Below, piece by piece: positions 25,083 through 37,259 of a DNA stretch of 64,000 nt; position 1 is the first letter of the stretch, and every line of letters starts with the position of its first letter. Origin of the DNA: Aurifilum marmelostoma (Eukaryota > Ascomycota > Sordariomycetes > Diaporthales > Cryphonectriaceae); assembly GCA_027559495.1 (NCBI GenBank), contig JAMXSV010000004.1, forward strand, positions 1,291,001 through 1,355,000, written 5' to 3'. Under the pieces are notes generated by a model. It was not told where the DNA came from. It saw only the letters and a program-made list of their open reading frames with translations, and ran no database searches. A program made the position numbers and the translations under genes.

Positions 25083-27204
25083 CTATGCATCTAGCTGAAG
25101 CCTGTCCAACATGCTGTCTATCTTTCTAAGCAAGATCTGGTAATTCTGGGCGTCAAGGTCAAACTCATCCTTCACCTCTTCTCCATCAAGCGTCCGAACG
25201 ATGCCACCCTGGGCAGCAAGGGACCTTGGGTGCGCTGTGTTATCCGATGCCAGAGTACTTGTGGCTTGGGTTCCCTTAGGGTCAGCAGCAGCCTCTCCAG
25301 TAACCTCGGATCCTTCTTCTCGGCCCCCTGCCCCCTCGCCCTCAGACACCCAGTCGTCAAACCCGGTGTCCTCGAACCGCAGGCGGAAACGCTCCGACAG
25401 GTAGTATCGTATGTCGTCGAGCAGCTCAATGGTATCTGTCTCCTGCCTGTTCTTGACCCTCGAGGCGGACTCTTGGATGAGCTCGGCGAACTCCGGCTCG
25501 TCAATGTAGTCCTCCAGTCGGTAGGCCAGGTAGCGTCCGGCGAATTCCTCTAGGCGCTGGACACGGAGGTCCCATGCCGCGTGGATGACGTCGTAGATAT
25601 TAATGGGCTCTGTCTCGGTCGTGTCTGCGTCGGCATCATTGGTGTGCGTCCTGTCGACGAGGATGTTCTGGGTCGCGCTGCCCAGAGTGCTGATGGCAAC
25701 GGCCGCCCTTCCCTTCAGCCTGTCCATGAGGAGCATGTCTGCGGTGTAGAGCAGCTCCAGCGCGAGGTGCAGGGGGCAGTCGCTCTTCTCCGTGTACATG
25801 AACTGAAGGATGATTTCGAGGACCTCGGGTATGCAGTCGACCTTGACGATGTGCAGATATTCCGAGTCCTGGGCCTCGAGAAAGTCGCTGGAGAACATGG
25901 TTTCGAAGTATGGGCTCCTGATGAGCATTGCCTTGTGCACAGGATACACGACCGACTTCTTGGGCTTGAAATTTCCGTTGATGGCTGACGTTTCTGCGGC
26001 ACGCCCGATAGGGATTGTACTGTTAGCGATGGCGGGTGCGGCCACTGGGGTGTCGCCATTTCCGTGTCTTGCTTCCTCTTCTTCCTCGTCATCGTTCTCG
26101 TCGGCTCGTATTAGGCAGTCGGCAAACATGGAGTTCTCTTGCCTCCACTTGATCTCGCCGACCCTGTCCGTGTCCACACGCATCTTGTGGCCGAGCACCT
26201 GTTGCTGAAAGAACGCCTCGACCTGTGACTGCGCCCGCCCGACCTCGTCCTGGTACCTCTGGCGGGCGAGCCTCCGGTCGTCCATGGAGAGTACTGCCTC
26301 CCACAGCTTCTCGACCTCGAGCTGCTTGCTGATCTTGTCGATGCCCCGAAACACCTCCTCCTCGGTCGCGGTGCTTCGTGGGCCCACGAGGTCTCGCGGC
26401 ATCTCGCCTAGGTAGAGGTACCTGACGACCAGCCGGATCGCCTCAGCGGGCACGGCGCTCGACAGTTTCCAGTGTGTCGTCTCGGGAGCATCCTCGAGTT
26501 TCTGTCTGAAGTACGGGGTCCGGGAGGACAGCAGGAACTTGTGCAGATGCAGCTCATCAGGCCCGCAGGTCAGGGTGATGTCCGACGTCTTGGGCACATC
26601 TTTGGTCATCAGCGAGGTGATGTGTGACGACCACGGCTGCAGCGGATCTGATGATTTGGAATAGTCGTAGGACAAGAGCAGCTTCCGTATCCTGTCGTTC
26701 AGGGCGTTGTAGACTGCTCTCTCCCCCTGGAAGGTGTTTCTCTCTGCAAGTGCTCCTGTTGTCGCCAGACGGTAAGTCTCCTTCCCCCTGTAGCAAATTT
26801 CGCTGGTTCGCCCGGCGACGATCTGCCTTCCTTACCTGCTTCTAGAAGGAGCTGGACCAGCTCGAAGTGGCCGCACAGGCTGGCCTAGACAGACGTTGGG
26901 TAGGGAAAGAGTTAATTAGATCACCAGGTATTGTTGTGCGGAGAGCCTTGTCCAGGCAGGGGCGGAGCCCGCTTACGACGATCAGAGGAGTGTAGTCAAA
27001 CCTGTCTTTGCCGTTGATGTTGACGCCGTTTGACATGAGCTCCTGGCATGTCTTCAGATCTCCTCTCCGGCAGGCCTCGAGGAACCGTGCAAAGTCCGAA
27101 GACTGGTCCAGAGGGTTCTCATCCCGGAGGACTCCGCTGGCGATGAGCTGGTTCTCGTCCTTGAGTTTGGCCTCCAGCTCATGCTTCCTGAGAATGTCAC
27201 CCAT
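25083..27204 (-). CDS. Ankyrin and double BTB/POZ domain protein (ABTB1/Btb3-like)
   Basis: The 649-residue product has ankyrin-type repeats near the N-terminus (about 32-105, with FARFLEACRRGDLKTCQELM, YTPLIV and ASLCGHFELVQLLLEAG). Two BTB/POZ domains follow: one about 149-250 (TSDITLTCGPDELHLHKFLL) and one about 360-460 (YPVHKAMLIRSPYFETMFSS). The layout matches human ABTB1 and fission-yeast Btb3, which are substrate adaptors for cullin-3 ubiquitin ligases (family knowledge); substrates are unknown. The start at 27204 begins MGDILRKHEL; an upstream in-frame Met at 27294 would add 30 residues with poor character. Introns at 26885-26976 (GTAAGC...TCTAG, phase 0) and 26756-26835 (GTAAGG...ACAACAG, phase 1) complete the ankyrin repeat. 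An acidic, Glu-rich loop (DENDDEEEEEARHG) separates the BTB domains. The gene is divergent from nimA with 718 bp between start codons. Confidence 0.9.
26756..26976 (-). other. Two introns and a 49-nt exon in the ankyrin/BTB gene
   Basis: Introns 26885-26976 (92 nt) and 26756-26835 (80 nt) flank the short exon 26836-26884, which encodes the conserved ankyrin segment ASLCGHFELVQLLLEA. Conservation of the repeat across both junctions supports them. Confidence 0.85.
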
Positions 27205-27922
27205 TTTTCTGGCAGTACGTAGGAGAGGCAAGAACAAAGAAATGCCCAGTCTAAAGTAAGACGAAGACCTGAGGAAGCAGCAGGAAGGTCTCAAGAGTTT
27301 ATCCGTGTCGTTGGCAGTGATAGACAGGCAGGCTGGCAGGTATTGTACGCCTTAGGACTTAAGAGTATATCTTACTATACACAGTATATGCGGTTGTCTT
27401 TCCGCCTGTGAATCATGATTGGGGCAAAATATTGCCGTCATAGGGGAACGTCTTGGGGGCCGTCTGGCCTGTGGATAGACGATTCCCCCCCCCAACCCGA
27501 CGATTTGCAGTGGATTCCACCCCCCCTGCTACTTTAGCGGACCCAGCCTGCCAGCCTCACCATCCCCCCCCCACCACCCCAGCAGGCCGTTGCCCTTACA
27601 ACCAGACTCCATTGTCAACATTGGCGCAACTGGACCCAACCTGCCAACTTCAGAGCTCACGACATCTTATGCTACGACAAGTTGGCTGCCCGTTTTCTTT
27701 TCCCGTCCACACCTCGAAAACTGTCACCATCCAACCTGTGACCTGCAGCGTCGACCTACTAACATCTACAGGTACACCGCCGCCTTTCTAGGCTTTTGTT
27801 GTCTTCAGTTGCTTGTTTTACTTGTCCTTGTCCCATCTCCATCTGCATGGATCATCACTTCTCTGCCTCCTGTCGTCCTGTTGTCCATTGAACACCGGCT
27901 GTGCCGACGAAACATTCCAAAG
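27205..27922. promoter_or_regulatory. Divergent promoter region: ankyrin/BTB gene and nimA
   Basis: 718 bp separate the two start codons. The nimA side has C-rich and CT-rich leader sequence (27480-27900). A TATA-rich patch (27365-27393, TATATCTTACTATACACAG) lies between. No transcription start can be fixed from sequence alone. Confidence 0.45.
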
Positions 27923-30275
27923 ATGTCCTCGGACAGTTCTGACAAGTATGAGGTTCTGGAGAAGATTGGTATGCACAACAAACATCCTGCTCTCTGCTTT
28001 GATGCAAATGTCTGCTCTGCTATGGAAGAAACAAAACCCTGGAGGGCTGATGCTAACCTGCTGCTGCCATCTTGACAATAGGTCATGGCTCCTTTGGCAT
28101 CATCCGCAAGGTTCGCAGAAAGGAGGATGGCATGATCCTCTGCCGCAAGGAGATCTCCTACCTCAAGATGTCCCAGAAGGAGCGCGAGCAGCTCCATGCC
28201 GAGTTTACCATCCTGTCGTCCCTCCGTCACACCAACATTGTCGGCTACTACTCCAGAGAGCACCTCAAGACCACCCAAGACCTACACATCTACATGGAAT
28301 ACTGCGGAAATGGAGACCTCGGCCGTGTCATTCGCGGGCTGCAGGAGAAGAACGAGTATGCAGAGGAGGCCTTCGTCTGGAGCATCTTTTCTCAGCTGGT
28401 GACTGCCCTCTACCGCTGCCACTACGGCATTGACCCTCCCGAGGTCGGCAAGAATGTTATGGGCCTTGGCCCGACCGCAAGGCCCAAGACTCCCTCAGGC
28501 TGCATGACCATCCTGCACCGTGACCTGAAGCCTGAGAATAGTATGTTTGACTCCGCCAATCGTCCTTACCGGTCCGGCAAGAAGACTGCGAGAAGACTGA
28601 CACATCTCTTTACACAGTCTTTCTTGGGGAGGACAACTCTGTCAAGCTTGGTGATTTCGGCTTGTCCAAAGTCCTGACCGCTCAGCAGTTCGCCTCGACC
28701 TACGTGGGCACCCCCTTCTACATGTCTCCGGAGATCTGTGCTGCCGAGACGTACACCCTCAAGTCAGATGTCTGGTCCCTGGGCTGTATCATCTACGAGC
28801 TCTGCACGCGGCAGCCCCCCTTCAACGCCAAGTCTCACTACCAGCTCGTCCAGAAGATCAAGGAGGGCAAGGTCGCCCCGCTCCCCAACGTCTACTCTTC
28901 CGAGCTCAGCGCTGTCATTGGTGACTGTCTGCGGGTCAACCCTGACCGGCGACCCGACACCGCTACACTGCTCAACCTGCCCGTCGTCCGACTGATGAGA
29001 AAGGAGCGAGAGGTTGTTGAGATGGGCCAACAGCTCCAGAAGAGGGAGGCTGCCGTGCTGAAGAGGGAGGACTCGGTCAGCCGTCGGGCCCGGGACCTTG
29101 AGAAGAGGATACAAAAGCTGGACGCAGACAGGATCACGACCAGACAAGAGATCGACTCTTCCCTCCGGCGGGAGTGGGAGACCCGCGCGCGCCTCGAGAT
29201 CGACCGCCTGGTGAATCTCGAGATCGAACAGCTCCAGGCCAAGTTCGAGGAGGAGGTCCAGACCCGCGTCCAGGTGGAGCTGAACCAGCACAAGAAGATG
29301 GTGTCCTTCACGGCAGCAGCCCAGCCCATGGACTTCAACAACTCGCTGTCTTCAAAGTCCGACTTTCCGTACTCCTCCATCGGTACCGAGAGCAACCGGA
29401 GCCAGCTGACCGCAGCTACCGACGTTACCGAGCCCTCCATCGTCTGCCCTGATACCCCCAACGACGACGTGAAGAAGACGGCTCGGACGCCATATGTGCG
29501 CGCCCAAACCATGTATGCCGGCCCTCTGGGAACTCCTATGGATGTTGATAAGATGTCTCCATCCCCTTGTGCCATCGCATCCCTCTCGCTGTCTCCTCGC
29601 CGCAAGAACGCAGGCAAGGGGCCGTTCGTGCACCCGCCCAACATCTTTGCCAACGACGAGTGGCGCAAAGTCCCCGAGATCTCGGATGACTTCGACTCCG
29701 ACCCTGACGAGGACGAGTCTGACGAGACCCCCGCGTCTCCCTCTCCCACGCGAAAGGTCAAGAAGGTCACGGGGATTGCGAGGCCCGGCCTCGCCCACAT
29801 GAGAACTGCTCCGGCTGAGAACATGCTCAAGAACAAGCCCTCTCTGCCTGCGCCGACTCGCACCACGGGCAACCTTCTGCACATGGCCCAAGGCCAGGAG
29901 ATGCTGCACCGATCCCCCAGCATTCTCCGAGACCGGGCTGACTCGGCCAACCGTCAGCTTTCCAAGATTCCTTCCTACACAAACCTGTCTGCCGCTGGCA
30001 GTGGCGATTCGTCTGGCCGGGGCGGCTCGTCTCGCAAGACCTCCCTGACGGGCCCAAACAGCAGCAACGGCAGCAGCGGCGGTCTGGTCAGCAAGATGAC
30101 CAACGTGAGAGGTCGGACCCTCGTTGAGCTTTCGCAAGCCCGTGCCGGCGGTCGCCTGCCAGCAGGTAGCAACGAGAACTCAAAGGCAGCAGTCTGGGAC
30201 CCCGAGACGGACGAGATGCCCAGTCCCTTCCTGGTCCGCAGCAAGCACATCCCTAAGCCCATTCCGAGCGTCTAG
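27923..30275 (+). CDS. nimA: NIMA-family cell-cycle serine/threonine kinase
   Basis: A 720-residue NIMA-type kinase, needed for entry into mitosis in Aspergillus (family knowledge). The catalytic domain starts at YEVLEKIG; GHGSFG (16-21) is the Gly-rich loop, Lys38 the ATP-site lysine, HRDLKPEN (161-168, Asp163) the catalytic loop, DFG at 181-183, and YMSPE ends the activation segment. A loop of about 25 residues sits before HRDLKPEN (GIDPPEVGKNVMGLGPTARP), as in fungal NIMA kinases. A coiled coil follows (about 290-390, KREREVVEMGQQLQKREA), then a long Ser/Pro-rich tail with possible phosphorylation and degradation sites. Start at 27923. Introns at 27969-28081 (GTATGC...AATAG, phase 1) and 28541-28617 (GTATGT...ACACAG, phase 1) join KIG to HGSFG and KPEN to IFLGEDNSVKLGDFG. 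All catalytic residues are present. Confidence 0.95.
27969..28617 (+). other. Two introns of nimA
   Basis: Intron 1, 27969-28081 (113 nt), splits the Gly-rich loop codon; intron 2, 28541-28617 (77 nt), lies between HRDLKPEN and IFLGEDN. The exon between them is 28082-28540. Conserved kinase motifs are restored only when both are removed. Confidence 0.93.
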
Positions 30276-32273
30276 AAAAAGACAATATCGTCGTCTGCAG
30301 ACCGCGGTGGTCAGAAGCGGACTCTATCATTTCCCTTTTGTTTTCCTCTCTCCTTGTTCATACTACAACCACCTTTAGAGTCAAGGGCTCCATCCACAGG
30401 ACCTGCGACAGCAGCCTGGGCTTCCGACATACTTCTGGCGCCTTCACATAACAGCGCGCCTGCCGGTGCCCGCTCACCTGCATCTTCATATGTGGATTTT
30501 TTGATTGGTACAAAGAGCCGTGATGGGATTCGACATCATTCGAGGGTGAGACGAGCCACATTTGTGAGACAACTGCACACATCGGCTGTGCGATACAATC
30601 AGCATTTCTTTTGTCAGCGAGCATCGGAAAAGGTGAAGAGGTTGGTCTTTACGGGGTGGAGTTTTTGAGTGGACAAAGAGACCAGCCGACAGCGTGATAT
30701 GGAGGGGGAGGAGCAGCGATGAAGCACACGACACGCCTACCCTCGCCAGCGGGGGTTATGGATGGCTTTGTATCAGCACAGCTGCTCCACCACATGCACA
30801 TGCAGTAGCACGGCGGTCTACGAGTCTTGGTTTGACTATTCTTACGATATCATCATGGTGTTGGGCGTTCGTGGACGGGAAATCCGTATGATGAGCGGTT
30901 GAAGGTGCAGTCTAGCTGCCTTCTTTTCTTCCACTCCCTTTCTTTCCTGTCATTGCTGATTTGCAAGGCCCAGCAGCCTCATCATGATATTAACCTTTGT
31001 CCACATGGACTTGTGTGTGTTTTATTCTTGTTTCTTTTCTTGATAAACCTGTGATAGTACTAGCTTAAGCTGCAGCAGCAACACAGGTCTGAGGAAGAAA
31101 CCAACGGCGCATTATATTTATTATATTTGATGTCTTCTCCCGTCGTGATTGCACCTTGCCAAAGTCAATGCCGGCTCTACGTCGATTCAAACAGACAAGT
31201 CCAATATGCTTTTTGGCCTTGTCTCCTATTTCTTTGGCTTTTCAAGAGTGCACAGGTAGGGACAATGGTTACCCAGATCCTGTCACCTTGTCACCAGGCA
31301 AAGGCACCATTGGACAGTACTTTTGTTCACCATGAAGGTATAGTCCTTGGTACACAGTCGACACCATAATCTCACTGCCATCCTCAGCTGGCCTCAGTGA
31401 GCTTGCTCAGCCTGGCCCACCTTCGCGACGCCACCGTCCGCCATGGCACGTACGTAAGGACTGCCGTATTCGTTCTCTCCGCAGCTCGCCGACAGGATCT
31501 TCGCCCTGCTCGGCGCCATCCTATCAGCGCATAGCGGGGATGAGCAGACAGAGGAGGAAAGAGAGAGAGGGGGGGGAGGTGAGCTTCGCGCCTCTCCGCA
31601 CCGGCAAGGCCCTTCCCGCGCCTGCGCGCGCCCCCCGGGCACACGGCAGACGAGGGAGAGCTGAGAGGGTGTCAGCATACAGGTGAGAAAGGTGGCGGGG
31701 GGAACGGACGGGTGAAAGGGTCTCAGTTCGGAATTCCGCCCACGAGGATGAGGAACGAAGGAGATGGGGGGGGGGGGACGAGGTGGAGAAGGAAATGATC
31801 TCGCGGTCAGCATCTTCTTCTTTTTCGTTCTGGGACATACTTGCCGTCACGAGCCCCTCCGAGAGCGGGATGACAACATGCGGTCAAGCCCTTACTTTCT
31901 CTCTCTCTCTCTCTCTCCAGCTCGATCCTGCCCCAGCCGCGCCGCCCAAGACCCTCCTGCCGACCCTCCCTCTCGTTCGCATGGCGCCGGGATGCTCACG
32001 GCTGGCTTGGAGCCATATGCGCGATCCCGCTCGGACTCAGGCTCAGATCACCGGCCTTGGTCAAGCCACATGGTTCAACTTCCCCAGGTGTTCAATTGCT
32101 CAGCAGCCAGACGCCCTTTATGGCCTGATACGCGCTCCGCACCAGGGGGGTGAGGTACAGAAACAAAACGGGCAAAAAGAAGGCAGCCATGGCTTGGGAT
32201 GGGGATGGGGCGCACTCGCCTCAAGACGCCACAACCAGATTCCGGGGTTCACACTCTCGAGAGGTCATAAGAT

Positions 32274-32275
<2 letters not shown>

Positions 32276-32318
<43 letters not shown>

Positions 32319-32320
32319 CA
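32276..32320. repeat. (CA)n microsatellite
   Basis: About 45 bp of CA units with one CG change. Confidence 0.95.
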
Positions 32321-33696
32321 TGCCCACCCTTTCTCACCCTCTCCCTGTTCTTGTGTGTTTGTGTGTGCGTCCTCCTCTCCTCTCTTCCTTACGGCCCTAC
32401 GACCTGCAGTGGCTGACCGCCCAAGCCACCGACCCGACGGGCCGCTCTGTGCCAAAAACGCAAAACTGGCCACGTCAAGATGTCTTGGATCCTATTTTAT
32501 TTTCTCTACTTCGCCTTAGCACGACCACACCGCTCAGGCAATTATATGCGGGCGTATTGATGCTTGTAACTGAGACTTTTCTTTCCGCTCTCAAGAGGAC
32601 TCGACACGAAAAGTTTGGTGCCGAGCCAGGGGAAGGGGGGAGGGAGAAAAATAAAAAAAAGGAAAACAAGCGAAACCACGCGGCATGTGAGACGGTCTCG
32701 TGGGCGGTGTCGCGAAGACAGACAATTTCTTGCCGTGGGCGTCCAATCGCATCTCAGCCGCGAGCGGATTAAGTTGAGCGCCGAACTTTGAATTGTCTTT
32801 CCGCGAGGGGGGGGGGGGATATTAGACCGCACTCTAGAAGAAGTCAATCAGTCCGGGACAAATGAAAATACATTAAAATAATTGGATCATGCAGTCAGAA
32901 TTACACGAAAACAAGCAACAGAGTCCGTCATAGCGGCTCGCAGGATCAAGAGACACACACACACACACCGGCTGACACGAGACGCCGGGATGGCAGGGCC
33001 GTCGGATCTTTCTGCCTTGATCACCCACAGCTGCCGTGCCTGTTTGTTTCCCGAGCTGATGAGGCATGGGTGCCCTCAGAAGAGAGAGAGAGACACCCAA
33101 TGCCCATCCTCCCCTCCGGTCCAGCTGGTCCATCAGCGGTGCCTTGACGGGTGTGCTTGGCGCTGCAGTCCTTTGCCCTGATACAGCAAGCACCGTGGAA
33201 AGGCGACCTCGTGAGTCCTCGGTCTCGGCTCGGCGTCGAGCCAGATTCGACCTTGGCGTGTCTTGTTGACCTTTGCATCCCTATGAAATGTCTGCGAGCG
33301 AGTGTGCATTGGTGCTGTCTCTGAATCTTCCCTTCCGTTGATGTGCTTGGCCTGCCATGATCATGCATGCGATTCTCTGGCCGCGCCGCTGAGACAAGAG
33401 TACGCGGCCCCCCCTCACGTGCGGGACTACGTATCTACCCGCCCAACCCTGCCGCCCGCCTAACGGATGTATGCCAACAAGGTGTAGAGAAGGAAAAGGG
33501 AAGAACAGAAGAAAGAAGAGGGAAAAAAAGGGAAGTATCTCTGCATTACCGTTATCATGTCACCATGTTCCTTGATACCTGCGCCACGTGCGCGGTCTGC
33601 GGGGACGGATCGGGGTGGATCCTGTCGTCACACACCCACACACAGCATGCAGTCAGGACAAGGGGGGGACACAATACACACTCAAACCTCGTCCGC

Positions 33697-33730
33697 TGGT
33701 GGTGGTGGTGGTGGTGGTGGTGGTGGTGGT
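33697..33730. repeat. (TGG)n trinucleotide repeat
   Basis: Eleven TGG units. No surrounding frame looks coding. Confidence 0.95.
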
Positions 33731-36454
33731 CGTCATGTTGATGTTGCTGCCCGAGTCCAGAATTGCGCAATATACAGCCAAGGGCGGGTTCCTTTGTGGG
33801 CTGGTCAGTACCCGAAAGGAGCTTTCCATCCTCGTCGCCTCACCGCCCAAGGACCGAGGGTGTCCGAATTTCAGTGCAATGTCCGATGCAGGCAGGACAG
33901 TGCAGGGGTGCTGGACTTGGTCGCTCGCAGACCAAAGCAGACAAGGGCGGCCCCCCCTCCCCCACTGCCGGGCCCTGCGCGGCTGTAGCGTCTTGTTGTT
34001 CTGGTGACGATCGTATGCAGGCATGCACCGGGAAGTAACCGGATGTTGCTGCGAGGGCGGGTGTGTGGCCTGAGATGGGCAACCCCACCGTGCGCTGGCT
34101 CAGAGCAGGACAAGGTGAGCTTCTGCTTTTCGCCCGGCCGCCGTCCGGTCACCTTCCCACTGGGAAGGCTCCGTCCGGGCTTCGGCCGACAGCGATGCGA
34201 ATAAGAAGAGTTGCTTCAGGAAGGTGAGTGCTCTCTTGGCCGAGAAGATGCTATCCAGACACCTCGATGCGTGATCTCCGTAGCCAGGGAGGTAATCAAG
34301 AAGAACCGAGCAGAGAAGGTTCGCTACAGCGTGATGTCTCGGACGATACACCCGGAACGACAAGGCGTGATGATGACAACGTCGGCACCTTGAGACAGGT
34401 CTCCCAAGAGAGACCGACCGGGATCGGCGCCACATTTTCTAAAATGCAAGGCAGAGGTAGGTAGGTGATGGTGTACGGGAACAAAGTGGTGTGTTGGCGT
34501 AGCAGTGAGAACAGGAACGATAGGATCAGAAAAAGTCAATGATCGGAGAGGGATTTTGCTGTAAGCTGGGGCGAGGATTCCCCAACTCGGCAGGAAACTC
34601 GGAGGCCACTGCTACTCTACCAACCAGAAAGGACGAGGGTGGACCGATTCGAGAAGGACCCAGGTCCTGTTGCGTCTAGACCTTATCTCACCATTGCAGG
34701 ATTTCCTAGAGAGAACCTTGTTCTTCTTACCAAGGATTATTTTTGTTTTCTTGTTCCCTGTCGCATGATCAGCACTTCTCAATGGAACCCGTTCATCCCT
34801 TGATAGAGATAGGTAGGGGAACATGAGAGGAACCACGGGAAAAGGGGGGGGGGGGTGGGAGAAGAAAAGCAAACATGGCGGGAATTCGGGAATTTGGTTC
34901 GAAGTGTAATAACTCACCCACAGCATAGGGCTGTCTGCCATACCTCGATGTCGTGCCGCAGATATCCGGTGTCATACAGCAGAAAGACACAAGAGATCCC
35001 CTCGCGGCGCACACCACAGCCTGTGTGCTCGCATGCGCTCCCTGAAGAGGAAGCATGGCCCGACTTGTCGGTCTTTTTGGGGGCAACAAGATCTGCGGGA
35101 GGGATGGTGGTGATCCCTGGCCAACCGCTTCCCCGGATTCAGCGCGCATGTGGGACCTCACAGAGCGCGCGTGGCTCGTCAGGGATCGATGAATGGGTCC
35201 GTCGTTAAAGTACGCGGGGATACCGAGGATGTACCATCACAGTACCATAGTATTGTGCTTTGTAGCAGTACTGTGGTAGGTGATCGATCCATCAGAACGA
35301 GGGGACAAAATAAAAAAAAAAAGAAGGCCGTGAGCCAGCCGGGAGTGATTCGCAAACACTCGCATCCCCTCTTCTTCTCTCTTGGAATATGTAAAGTGAT
35401 AATTTTATTCACTGCCTCGTGGTAGCTTCCTCGTCTGGCCAGCGGCACACAACTCCAGGATTCACGTACCAAAAGTACGCACAAGTAATCAATAATGTCA
35501 TGCTGTAGTACAGTAGCAGCAGAACTCGAGCGACCTCGGCGGCGATCACAATGTAGGTTGAGTTGTCGCCGCCCTACAGGGGCGTCTCACCCTTCCCCTG
35601 CCCTATACACCCCCATTTCGTGTTATTCGCACCACTCTGGGCCCGTTGCACGGCTGCAATGCAATGCCGCTTGTCGGAGAAATCTAGCCTGGCCTGCCTG
35701 CCAGACGAGTAGCCTGGCTACTTGTGTTAGCTAGCGCAAAGGGTGGTGGCGACATCTTCCTCTCGCTCTCTCAATGACCGGGCAAGGTGTGCATTGCTGC
35801 ATTTTGAAGTGACTTCACTCCTGATGTCACATACACCACATCCTGGGCCGATGTCACAATTGGACTCGAGCCCAACACGCGCGTGTGCTATCGAGGAGAT
35901 GGATGAACGCTCCTCGGGTGCTGTGCCTCGGAATGGAATCGGTCGTAGCCTGCTGATAAGGCTTGGGAGGTTGACCCGGGCCACTGGAAACTTTTACGAC
36001 CTTCCACATTCAGCGTCACTAGTCACCGGCAGGATGGGAATGGCATGCACTTACGCCGCTTATACGCAGCCCAGCACAAACCCGACCAGTCATGAAACGT
36101 GGCGATCGTCTGTTATATTCGTCCGCTATATCCGCTGCCCGCCGAGATCTTTGTGCGAAAGAGGGCTTCTCCGAATACCGGTTCTGAAAGGAGTTACCTA
36201 GGCGAGAGAACTGTACTCCGTACTGACTGGCAGGGTGGTCAGCCCGTACGTAAAGGTTGCTGCTGCATAAGCATCCCAGATCGCAGGAGGGCCGCAGCAA
36301 CTTTCTGGAACTCGCAAGACCGATGCATGCTAGTAGAGCCCAGGACCCAGCCATGTCTCACAGCCATTCGGCTCACGCTCCAGAAGGCAACGCCATTGGC
36401 GAGAGGACACCCTGATGCGCATATCACCCTTTGCTCCATCTGCACTGCCAGCTC

Positions 36455-36458
<4 letters not shown>

Positions 36459-36486
<28 letters not shown>
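36459..36486. repeat. (CA)n microsatellite
   Basis: About 14 CA units in non-coding DNA. Confidence 0.93.
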
Positions 36487-37259
36487 GTCAGCCCCATATG
36501 TATACCAGGGCAGATATTGCTGCACGTTGTGCAATAAATGCCGGACTGGGAAAGATCGATGGCTCGCAGCAGGGCGATCTCCGCCTGCGAGGTCGTACAA
36601 TCCATCCGTGCGGCGTTGATGGTTATGGTGAGAAGAAGGACACATGGTCCATGCAGTGGCTACCATGACCATGACGCCGGGCACTTACAGGTACGGACAG
36701 AGCCTGACTCCATAAGACTGACTTGCATGTCGCTATGAGAAGGTTGCGATGATGTGGCTTCAACATCATCCGATTGTCGTCAAGGTGCTGTGTATGGAGT
36801 ACACGATCCTGCTCATACGAATACGCTGTAAGTCGTGAGTAAACATTGACCGGGGGGTCGGGGCTTTCGAGTACACCATATCTCCCCCGAGGCCCTCGCA
36901 CCTCATCGGAATTCAGCCGCCACGTCAACACAGCCCCCATTCTTTGCAAGTTTTTCCCTTTCCCCCAATGTTCAACACTCTTTCTCGTCATGCGCTCACA
37001 ATGAAGTTTTTTTTTCTGTTATTCTTCATGCCGATCGCTACCCACCCACACGCTTTACCCCCCCCCCCCCCCCAATAAAACTGGTTTATTTAATCTTTTT
37101 TTTTTTTTTTTTTTTTGCCCAAGTGCAACCGGCACATAGTCACCTCGGTCGGTGAGCCATCGTGTCCCCATCTTACTGGACCCCTTCCTGGACCAAATCG
37201 TCTCACCCGGCGGTCAGGTCCAAGCTCGAAGGGGTGGTGTCACGCTGCATAACCCCATA

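Noticed and set aside
31783..32772. 329-codon plus-strand open frame
   Set aside because: It runs through a CT tract and a CA tract (giving Leu/Ser and Thr/His repeats), contains no domain, and the parts between read like random translation.
35743..36201. 152-codon plus-strand frame
   Set aside because: No domain and no intron or start evidence; composition like the surrounding DNA.
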